Of a stretch of DNA of 10,721 nt, positions 1 through 5,167 are shown piece by piece. Source of the DNA: Candidatus Faecivivens stercoripullorum (lineage in GTDB: Bacteria > Bacillota > Clostridia > Oscillospirales > Ruminococcaceae); the NCBI GenBank assembly GCA_018715285.1, contig DVLW01000206.1:1-10721 (forward strand). The letters run 5' to 3'. How positions within the stretch are numbered: position 1 is the stretch's first letter; every line of letters starts with the position of its first letter. The translations under genes were made by a program, and so were the position numbers. The notes under the pieces were generated by a model. It was not told the origin of the DNA. It did not search any database and worked only from the letters and a program-made list of their open reading frames with translations.

Positions 1-16
1 TCGTTGTTGTATCTAC

Positions 17-45
17 ATTATAGCACACGCCCATCCAAAATGCAA
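17..45 (-). promoter_or_regulatory. Strong leftward sigma-A promoter firing out of the window
   Basis: Read on the minus strand there is a -35 TTGCAT (40-45), exactly 17 bases of spacer, and a -10 TATAAT (17-22) preceded by TGC, an extended -10. Transcription should start near base 10 and run left, so the gene it serves lies outside the window. The calculated spacing and the near-consensus boxes are seen directly. Activity is inferred. Confidence 0.65.
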
Positions 46-70
46 CATTTTTTACAAAAATTAACATTTT
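37..70. repeat. Two related AT-rich inverted repeats over the leftward -35 box
   Basis: AAAATG-caa-CATTTT (37-51) is a perfect 6 bp inverted repeat that covers the -35 box of the leftward promoter. A second, weaker copy, AAAAT-taac-ATTTT, lies at 57-70. The shared right half AACATTTT recurs at a 19 bp interval (44-51 and 63-70), close to two helical turns, as paired operator sites often are. The sequence is AT-rich, so chance is possible. The rest of bases 71-163 shows nothing I can name. Confidence 0.3.
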
Positions 71-163
71 GTTTTGTGCATATCGACAATCATTGACAAG
101 TCTGCCGATATAATTTCTCTTTTCGACAGAATAATACGGCGATTTTATGCCCCAGTCAACAAA

Positions 164-205
164 ATGAAAGACCGTCCGATACTATTTGCACCGGCGGTCT
201 TTCAT
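164..205 (-). terminator. Rho-independent terminator of the leftward group
   Basis: A perfect 11 bp stem, ATGAAAGACCG (164-174) with CGGTCTTTCAT (195-205), starts 13 bases beyond the stop of the minus-strand gene 218-658. On the minus strand the stem is followed by a moderately T-rich tail (TTTTGTTG). The tail is weaker than in the other terminators here, but position and stem fit the end of this transcript. Confidence 0.7.
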
Positions 206-217
206 CACGAATAAAAA

Positions 218-658
218 TTATGACAGAAACTGTTTCATCTGCTCGATATTCTGCTGTTCAGTCGACAATAGTTTCCCGGCAAGCCGGCGGACTGCTCTGT
301 CTTCCCCATCGTAGTCACCCAGCCGTCGGGTAATTTTTGTGAGCCCCATCGCGTTGCCTTGAATCATCATCTCGGCAATCGACTGGGGTGAACTGTCCCG
401 CATTGTGTTGACGGTGGCGGTTACTTTGGCGGTCATCTTGGCCATTGCGGAAGGCGCATCCGGTTCACTGCCACGTTCCCGGAGCATCTGCATGGCTTCA
501 CTGCGAATCTGGTCATACTCACTGAGCTGGCTTTGCAGTGCACCGCGCAATTTTTCTCCGCTGGCAGTCTCAAGTACCTTGAGAATACCATCGACACCCA
601 TATCCGCATTCTGATAGATATAAGACAAAAGTTCCTGATCGTTCATACCATTTTCCAT
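218..658 (-). CDS. Small all-helical hypothetical protein, ferritin-like in pattern
   Basis: The 146-residue protein is soluble, with no signal peptide or membrane segment. It reads as four amphipathic helices: about residues 6-33, 35-62, 69-85 and 90-145, the last broken near residue 115. This resembles small ferritin-like or DUF2383-like bundles, including a final helix with TEQQNIEQMKQFL, where true ferritin-like proteins often carry an E..H metal pair. No EXXH metal pair is visible and the protein has no histidine, so a di-iron centre is unlikely. The fold is inferred from pattern only and no function is assigned. The start is ambiguous: ATG at 658 has AGGA only 4 bases upstream, while Met5 (646) has AAAGG about 13 bases upstream. 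It lies 65 bases after tspO, with no clear terminator between, so it may share that transcript. Confidence 0.75.
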   Translation of the reverse strand: MENGMNDQELLSYIYQNADMGVDGILKVLETASGEKLRGALQSQLSEYDQIRSEAMQMLRERGSEPDAPSAMAKMTAKVTATVNTMRDSSPQSIAEMMIQGNAMGLTKITRRLGDYDGEDRAVRRLAGKLLSTEQQNIEQMKQFLS

Positions 659-723
659 CCTTTCCTGATTTGGACGGTATCAGTATGAACCTCTCACAAG
701 ACAAATATACAAAAAAATAAAAA

Positions 724-1191
724 TCATGTGAGTGCAATGATTGCGTAATTCAGATATCCTGCGTACAGCATAAACACCAGATACGGAACCAGCAGCCATC
801 CGGCCAGCGGTGCGCTTCTGCGCAGCATCAGAATCAGTGTCACAAGCGACAATGCAATCAACCCAATCAGTATCAGCGCCCATCCAAACCAACAGGCACG
901 GAAAAATACCGGCATCCATAACCCATTGAGCAGCAGCTGAAACAGGTAAACCTTTCTTGCCGACCCATCGGCAGAAACCGCTGTCCGCGCCAGATAGTCA
1001 GAGGTTCCCATCATCAGATACAGAGCCGTCCAAACCCAGGAAAACAGCCATCCTGGCAGCGCAAACTCCGGTTTTGGCAGCAGCTGATAAAATGACCGAA
1101 CGTTCCCGCTTCCGCCTGCCGCCAGAAAAGATACCAGTCCCACTCCCAGCGGCAGCAAAAGCGATTGCAGCAATAGCTTTAACCGTATCAT
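724..1191 (-). CDS. tspO: TspO/MBR family membrane protein (tryptophan-rich sensory protein)
   Basis: At 155 residues this has the usual family length and about five membrane segments (roughly 6-25, 44-63, 80-97, 103-122 and 130-152). Family signatures are visible: KPEFALPGWLFSWVWTALYL around residues 40-59, QLLLNGLWMPVFF near 85-97, and the closing PYLVFMLYAGYLNYAI. TspO proteins bind porphyrins and other tetrapyrroles or cholesterol-like ligands in the membrane, and their role in Firmicutes is unsettled. In the last segment the tryptophan common in the P-Y-x-x-W pattern is Phe. The Shine-Dalgarno GGAGGTG sits 7 bases before the ATG and lies inside the 3' arm of a strong hairpin (1199-1222), so translation may be limited by RNA structure. 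The gene follows the DUF4364 gene on the same strand. Family membership is firm; the ligand is unknown. Confidence 0.9.
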   Translation of the reverse strand: MIRLKLLLQSLLLPLGVGLVSFLAAGGSGNVRSFYQLLPKPEFALPGWLFSWVWTALYLMMGTSDYLARTAVSADGSARKVYLFQLLLNGLWMPVFFRACWFGWALILIGLIALSLVTLILMLRRSAPLAGWLLVPYLVFMLYAGYLNYAIIALT

Positions 1192-1198
1192 AAAAACA

Positions 1199-1222
1199 CC
1201 TCCGGCAGAATCCTGTCGGAGG
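1199..1222 (-). terminator. Hairpin between DUF4364 gene and tspO; terminator that also holds the tspO RBS
   Basis: On the minus strand CCTCCGACAG pairs with CTGCCGGAGG (10 bp with one G-T wobble, 4-base loop GATT), 35 bases after the DUF4364 stop. It is followed by TGTTTTT and then the tspO ATG. The stem and T-run fit an intrinsic terminator. The GGAGG in its 3' arm is also the only good ribosome binding site of tspO. I see no strong independent promoter for tspO (a TATATT at 1224-1229 lacks a -35), so read-through is probably needed. Confidence 0.55.
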
Positions 1223-1257
1223 CAATATATGCAGATATTTTGAAAATCATTCCCAAA

Positions 1258-1821
1258 TCAGCTGGTCAGCCGGCCAATCAAGTCAATATACAGCTGCTGA
1301 TAATCCTCCAGCAACCGTTTGCGCAGCCGGCTCGCCTGTACCTCATCCGGTGCATAAAGAGAAAGTTTCATAAACTCAATCTCGCCGTCATGAAAAGAAA
1401 AGTCAACCCGGTATCCGTCTTCCAGCTGCACAATTTGAGCCGTCGTTTCGCTGTTCAGACGATTTTCCCGGCGAAGTGTCTCCGCACGGCTGAGTATCCG
1501 CTCGCGCAGTGTGACCGGCAGCTCTCCGGAAAGCTCCTCGGCAGTCCGTACACCCAGTCGAGTCAGTACCAGCCCTTTTCCCTGCTCCCGCAGATGCCCC
1601 AGTTTTTTCAGACCGGCAAGTGTCGTGGTCAGCAAAAAATAATTGACCGTCTGATCGCCCGTCAGCAGCTCTACCAGTTCACTTTCCGGTACAGGACGTC
1701 CCAGCCGCTGCAACAGATAACAGATCATGATTTTGACGATCGACGGGTCGCGGACTCCTCCCGGAGGAATCCCTGCGACCAGATTGTCCTGATACTCCAC
1801 TTCCGGCCACCACTTTTCCAT
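1258..1821 (-). CDS. DUF4364 family protein (winged-helix-like, putative regulator)
   Basis: From ATG 1821 the protein is 187 residues. It carries the hallmark N-terminal stretch of DUF4364 proteins of Firmicutes: PGGVRD, then VKIMICYLLQRLG, then a short helix and VNYFLLTTTLAGLKKLGHL, as in a winged-helix DNA-binding fold. The C-terminal half (VDFSFHDGEIEFMKLSLYAP) resembles the family's beta-rich tail. A DNA-binding role is inferred from the fold and is not shown. An ATG at 1851 would add ten residues, but it sits inside a perfect palindrome about 14 bases after the predicted transcription start, with no Shine-Dalgarno. ATG 1821 also places PGG at a depth typical of the family, although its own ribosome binding site is weak. 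This is the first gene of the leftward group, divergent from the pyr operon. Confidence 0.8.
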   Translation of the reverse strand: MEKWWPEVEYQDNLVAGIPPGGVRDPSIVKIMICYLLQRLGRPVPESELVELLTGDQTVNYFLLTTTLAGLKKLGHLREQGKGLVLTRLGVRTAEELSGELPVTLRERILSRAETLRRENRLNSETTAQIVQLEDGYRVDFSFHDGEIEFMKLSLYAPDEVQASRLRKRLLEDYQQLYIDLIGRLTS

Positions 1822-1838
1822 TGATATCTCATTTTGGC

Positions 1839-1860
1839 AGTTTCCGGACATCCGGAAACT
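1839..1860. promoter_or_regulatory. Perfect 10+10 bp palindrome just downstream of the DUF4364 promoter; operator candidate
   Basis: The left arm AGTTTCCGGA and right arm TCCGGAAACT are exact reverse complements separated by two bases. The site covers about +5 to +26 of the predicted leftward transcript, a classic place for a repressor to block RNA polymerase. It also contains the alternative ATG at 1851. A self-binding site for the winged-helix-like product is a natural hypothesis. An RNA hairpin at the 5' end of the mRNA is the alternative. Confidence 0.55.
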
Positions 1861-1871
1861 GTATTTATGTT

Positions 1872-1900
1872 ATTATATCATGAATGGGATACTTTTGCAA
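1872..1900 (-). promoter_or_regulatory. Promoter of the DUF4364-tspO leftward group
   Basis: On the minus strand, TTGCAA (1895-1900), a 17-base spacer and a perfect TATAAT (1872-1877) are present, predicting a start near 1865. It is divergent from the pyr promoter, with about 140 bases between the two -35 boxes. The stretch 1901-2030 between them holds no gene I can support. Confidence 0.7.
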
Positions 1901-2036
1901 TCATCACAGCCTTTTTTCCGATATACAGGCATTTTTCACAGCCCTAAAGGTGGAAAAAGTGGCTTTACGACAATATCATTGTTCAGTATGCCAAAAATGT
2001 GGCCAAAATATTTGTAAAAAAGAGCGCAGATTGCTC

Positions 2037-2065
2037 TTTACAAACGCCTCGGTTTCCTGTAAAAT
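2037..2065 (+). promoter_or_regulatory. Promoter of the pyr operon
   Basis: TTTACA (2037-2042), a 17-base spacer and TAAAAT (2060-2065) predict a start near 2072, about 185 bases ahead of pyrR. This places the entire PyrR attenuator inside the transcript. A 7 bp inverted repeat, AAAGAGC/GCTCTTT (2019-2039), overlaps the -35 box; its meaning is unknown. Confidence 0.65.
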
Positions 2066-2112
2066 AGACTAAAACAGAACGCATCAGAACCAGACGGAAT
2101 TCTGTCAAAATC

Positions 2113-2236
2113 CCTTTAAGTTAGTCCCGTGAGGCTGACAAGGCGGTTTGCTTTCTGACTGGGGGCTTATTATACCCCGGACAATGTGCGAAAGATTCAA
2201 ACCAGGCTGTCAGTTTACGGACAGTCTGGTTTTTTT
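2113..2236 (+). promoter_or_regulatory. PyrR-dependent transcription attenuator in the pyr leader
   Basis: The known PyrR-binding motif is present as AGTCCCGTGAGGCTGACA starting at 2123. Its anti-antiterminator folds with upper stem AGTC/GGCT (2123-2126 with 2133-2136) around hexaloop CCGTGA, and lower stem CCTT/AAGG (2113-2116 with 2140-2143). The competing antiterminator pairs GACA 2137-2140 with TGTC 2208-2211, GGTTTG 2145-2150 with CAAACC 2198-2203, and CTTTC 2151-2155 with GAAAG 2190-2194. It therefore uses bases from both the PyrR site and the 5' arm of the terminator at 2200-2231. In the known mechanism UMP-bound PyrR stabilises the first hairpin, the antiterminator cannot form, and transcription stops before pyrR. 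All pairings are read directly from the sequence. Confidence 0.92.
2200..2236 (+). terminator. Attenuator terminator of the pyr leader
   Basis: AACCAGGCTGTC (2200-2211) pairs with GACAGTCTGGTT (2220-2231), with a single G-T wobble and an 8-base loop. A run of T follows to 2236. It lies immediately upstream of the pyrR Shine-Dalgarno and is the OFF state of the PyrR attenuator. Confidence 0.9.
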
Positions 2237-2256
2237 ATTTTGAAAGGAGACGGCAA

Positions 2257-2778
2257 ATGGAAGGAAAAGCCCTTATCATGGATGAAAAGGCAATGTCCCG
2301 CGCCATCAACCGGATCTCCTATGAGATCATTGAGCGAAACAAAGGCTCGGAAGATTTGTGCGTAATTGGCATATACTCTCGTGGTGTGGAACTTGCACAC
2401 CGAATCGCTGATAAAATTCAGTCGGTTGAACAGCGGTCGGTTCCTGCCGGATGTCTGGATATTACGCCCTTCCGGGACGATGGGAAAAAATATGTGGGTG
2501 TCAATCACACCGATATTCCTTTCCCACTGGATGATAAACAGGTTATTCTGGTGGATGACGTCATCTGCACAGGACGCAGTGTCCGCGCCGCTATCGATGG
2601 TATCCTGTCGATGGGCAGACCGAAACGTATTCAGCTGGCGGTTTTGATCGACCGCGGTCACAGAGAGCTCCCGCTGCGGGCTGATTTCATCGGTAAAAAC
2701 GTCCCGACCTCACGTGATGAGGAAATCTGTGTTCTGGTACAGGAACGGGATGGAAAAGACTGTGTTATCATCCGATAA
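2257..2778 (+). CDS. pyrR: PyrR bifunctional regulator / uracil phosphoribosyltransferase
   Basis: PyrR binds pyr leader RNA when loaded with UMP and promotes termination. It also has uracil phosphoribosyltransferase activity, making UMP from uracil and PRPP. The 173 residues match the family (about 180). The PRPP-binding motif VILVDDVICTGRS lies near residues 96-108. The N-terminal LIMDEKAMSRAINRISYEI segment and IGIYSRGVELAHRIADKI are typical, and LDITPFRDD with the later LVQERDGKD are family features. ATG 2257 has a strong AAAGGAGA 6 bases upstream. It is the first gene of the operon, directly behind its own target attenuator, so it should be autoregulated. The gap to pyrC is 31 bases. Confidence 0.96.
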   Translation: MEGKALIMDEKAMSRAINRISYEIIERNKGSEDLCVIGIYSRGVELAHRIADKIQSVEQRSVPAGCLDITPFRDDGKKYVGVNHTDIPFPLDDKQVILVDDVICTGRSVRAAIDGILSMGRPKRIQLAVLIDRGHRELPLRADFIGKNVPTSRDEEICVLVQERDGKDCVIIR

Positions 2779-2809
2779 ATAAACTCACTTATCCATAAAG
2801 GAGAAACTT

Positions 2810-4108
2810 ATGATTTTGATTAAAGGCGGACGGGTCGTTAGCCCTAAAAATGGCGTCGATGGCCTGTACGATATTCTGATCGACGGTGACCGGATTGTCC
2901 GTGTCAGCAGTGAACCAATCGAAGATCTGCCGGATGATGTACGGGTACTGGATGCCAGCGGCAAACATGTATTCCCGGGATTTGTCGATATGCACGTCCA
3001 TCTGCGTGACCCCGGTCAGACACATAAGGAGGATATCTATACCGGCTGTGCGGCAGCGGCCGCAGGCGGCGTCACTTCGGTCGCCTGTATGCCCAATACC
3101 CGTCCGGCGGTTGATTCACCGGAAACTATCCGGTATATTCTGGATAAGGCTCAGACTGCCAGCGCCAGAGTTTACCCGGTTGCCTGTGTGACCAAGAGTA
3201 TGGACGGTGAAGTGCTGACCGATATGGCTGCACTCAAAAACGCTGGTGCGGTCGCTTTTTCGGACGATGGAAGACCGGTCCGCAATGCGCGTACCATGCT
3301 GGAAGGTATGCAGCACGCCGCTTGTGTGGGCAAGATGGTTCTTTCCCACTGTGAGGACCTCGACCTGATTGCAGGTGGTATTATCCATAAGGGTGAGGTT
3401 TCCAGAATGCTGGGTGTTCGCGGCATGGACCGGGCAAGCGAAGATTCGATTACGGCAAGAGAAATCTGTCTGTCGGATTCCAGCGGCGCTCCGATTCACA
3501 TCTGCCATGTGTCCACGCGCGGTGCAGTTGACCTCATCCGTCACGCCAAATCCAGAGGCGTTCGGGTTACCTGCGAAACTGCTCCCCACTATTTTATCCT
3601 CGACCATCAGAAACTGCTCAGCAAGGATGCGGACTACCGGATGAATCCTCCCCTTCGGGAACAGAAAGATATTCGCGCAATCCTCGGTGGACTTGCGGAC
3701 GGCACAATCGACTGCATCATCACCGACCATGCACCCCATACAGCTGAAGAAAAATCCGATTTCTATACCGCTCCCAATGGCGTTGTCGGACTGGAAACCA
3801 GTTTTGCCGCCTGCTACACCTACCTGGTCAAAACCGGCGTTATCTCACTGCGGAGACTGGTTGAGCTGATGAGTGAAAATCCCGCTACTATTCTGGGAAT
3901 TCCCGGCGGTTCGATTGAAGAAGGCGGTCCGGCTGATATCGCAATTGCGGATGTAAACCGGGTTTGGAAGGTCGAACCGGAAAAACTGCATTCAAAATCT
4001 AAAAACACGGTCTTCAAGGGTATGACGCTGCAGGGTAAGGTCATCACCACCATCTGCCGCGGTCAGATCGTCTATGAAGAACCGGATGATGATGCGCAAA
4101 ACAACTGA
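2810..4108 (+). CDS. pyrC: Dihydroorotase (class I)
   Basis: Dihydroorotase catalyses ring closure of carbamoyl aspartate to dihydroorotate, step three of UMP synthesis, in the cytosol. The 432-residue length is right for the class I zinc amidohydrolase type. Metal-site motifs are visible: DMHVHLRDPG with His62 and His64, LSHCED with His180, HICHVST with His230 and His233, and ITDHAPHT with Asp306. The substrate-binding region MPNTRP follows the first metal motif. The C-terminal part returns to the small beta domain (GGPADIAIAD). The start is supported by AAAGGAG 6 bases upstream. It is the second gene of the operon. In many Firmicutes pyrB precedes pyrC; here pyrB is absent and pyrC follows pyrR directly. 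Intact, with no missing key residues noted. Confidence 0.96.
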   Translation: MILIKGGRVVSPKNGVDGLYDILIDGDRIVRVSSEPIEDLPDDVRVLDASGKHVFPGFVDMHVHLRDPGQTHKEDIYTGCAAAAAGGVTSVACMPNTRPAVDSPETIRYILDKAQTASARVYPVACVTKSMDGEVLTDMAALKNAGAVAFSDDGRPVRNARTMLEGMQHAACVGKMVLSHCEDLDLIAGGIIHKGEVSRMLGVRGMDRASEDSITAREICLSDSSGAPIHICHVSTRGAVDLIRHAKSRGVRVTCETAPHYFILDHQKLLSKDADYRMNPPLREQKDIRAILGGLADGTIDCIITDHAPHTAEEKSDFYTAPNGVVGLETSFAACYTYLVKTGVISLRRLVELMSENPATILGIPGGSIEEGGPADIAIADVNRVWKVEPEKLHSKSKNTVFKGMTLQGKVITTICRGQIVYEEPDDDAQNN

Positions 4109-4141
4109 TATATATACAATGATAAACTGGAGGTATCTGTT

Positions 4142-5083
4142 ATGTCTTTTGATAAACTGATCAATCGTATTAAGGAAATGAAAAACCCCACCGTTGCCGG
4201 ACTTGACCCTAGCTTCTCCTATATTCCCGCTTATATCCGGGAAAAATATGCTTCTATCCCCGACCCGCTGGAAGCTGCGGCCAAAGCTGTTCTGGAATAT
4301 AACTATGGACTGATCGACGCACTGTGCGATATCGTCCCTGCTGTCAAACCCCAGGCTGCTTACTATGAAATGTACGGCTGGTACGGCATGAAGACCTTTG
4401 CGGAAACCATCTCCTACGCACAGAGCAAAGGTATGTACGTCATCGCTGACGGCAAACGCAACGATATCGGTTCTACAATGGAAGCATACTCCACCGCTCA
4501 TCTGGGCGAGATTGAACTGTACGGCAAAAAGGTTGCTCCTTTCGGCTCTGATGCGCTGACCGTTAACGGCTACCTTGGAAGCGATGGCATCCGTCCGCTG
4601 CTTTCTGCCTGCGCTGAGTTTGACAAGGGTATCTTTGTTCTGGTTAAGACCAGCAACCCCTCTTCCGGCGAACTTCAGGACAGAAAACTGTACAACAAAA
4701 AAGGCTTCCCTTCCGGCAATGTCTATGAAGTCATGGGCGACATGTGCGAAAACTGGGGCAGCGAGGTTCCCGGCAGCAAATACGGCTATTCCGGTGTCGG
4801 TGCGGTCGTAGGCGCTACCTACCCTGAACAGCTGGCTGAACTGCGCAAACGTCTTCCCCACACCTTCTTCCTTGTTCCCGGTTATGGCGCTCAGGGCGGC
4901 GGCGGAGCTGGCGTTGCAGGTGCATTCGACGAAGAAGGCCTCGGCGCTATCGTCAACGCTTCCCGCTCCATCATCTGCGCTTATAAGAAGGAAGGCTGCG
5001 ATGAAACGGATTATGCCGGCGCTGCAAGAAGAGAAGCTATCCGTATGCGCGATGATATCTGCTCTTACATCAACCTTAAATAA
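4142..5083 (+). CDS. pyrF: Orotidine 5'-phosphate decarboxylase, long (type 2) form
   Basis: This enzyme decarboxylates OMP to UMP, the last step of de novo UMP synthesis. At 313 residues it is the longer type 2 subfamily, not the ~240-residue type found in Bacillus. The catalytic Asp-Lys-x-x-Asp array is in ADGKRNDIGST (Asp103, Lys105, Asp108). The N-terminal VAGLDPSFSYIP and the late VPGYGAQGGG phosphate-binding loop are as expected for the family. GGAGG lies 8 bases before the ATG. The codon choice looks strongly biased (repeated AAC, GGC, TAC), suggesting good expression. It sits 33 bases after pyrC and 84 bases before carB. Regulation should follow the PyrR attenuator. Confidence 0.95.
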   Translation: MSFDKLINRIKEMKNPTVAGLDPSFSYIPAYIREKYASIPDPLEAAAKAVLEYNYGLIDALCDIVPAVKPQAAYYEMYGWYGMKTFAETISYAQSKGMYVIADGKRNDIGSTMEAYSTAHLGEIELYGKKVAPFGSDALTVNGYLGSDGIRPLLSACAEFDKGIFVLVKTSNPSSGELQDRKLYNKKGFPSGNVYEVMGDMCENWGSEVPGSKYGYSGVGAVVGATYPEQLAELRKRLPHTFFLVPGYGAQGGGGAGVAGAFDEEGLGAIVNASRSIICAYKKEGCDETDYAGAARREAIRMRDDICSYINLK

Positions 5084-5099
5084 TCTCCGCTATCCAGCT

Positions 5100-5118
5100 C
5101 TGTAAAAATTCTTTACAG
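5100..5118 (+). other. Small AT-rich hairpin in the pyrF-carB gap
   Basis: CTGTAAA (5100-5106) pairs with TTTACAG (5112-5118) around a 5-base loop. No T-run follows, so it does not look like a terminator. It may act in mRNA processing or stability, or be chance. No separate carB promoter of good quality was seen in this 84-base gap. Confidence 0.3.
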
Positions 5119-5167
5119 GCTTGCATATTTACGCTTTACCACACCCAGAAAGGATCGAGATTTTTTT

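Noticed and set aside
93..114. TTGACA followed by TATAAT on the plus strand
   Set aside because: The spacer is only 10 bases, and transcription would run antisense into the 218-658 gene and its terminator.
695..733. CTCACA/TGTGAG inverted repeat between tspO and the 146-residue gene
   Set aside because: The loop is about 27 bases and no T-run follows on the minus strand, so it is not a convincing terminator.
1240..1824. 194-codon plus-strand frame opposite the DUF4364 gene
   Set aside because: The minus-strand frame carries clear DUF4364 features, while the plus frame has none and spans the tspO-side intergenic stretch.
1884..2072. 62-codon plus-strand frame with Cys-x2-Cys-x2-Cys-x4-Cys, zinc-ribbon-like
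   Set aside because: No Shine-Dalgarno, it starts within the opposite-strand promoter and runs through the pyr promoter boxes. The cysteine pattern alone does not support a gene.
3992..4861. 289-codon antisense frame over pyrC/pyrF, and similar antisense frames at 3116-3739, 9370-10062 and 10208-10708
   Set aside because: All lie opposite confident genes in biased codon usage, and none has a promoter, ribosome binding site or domain. They are shadows.
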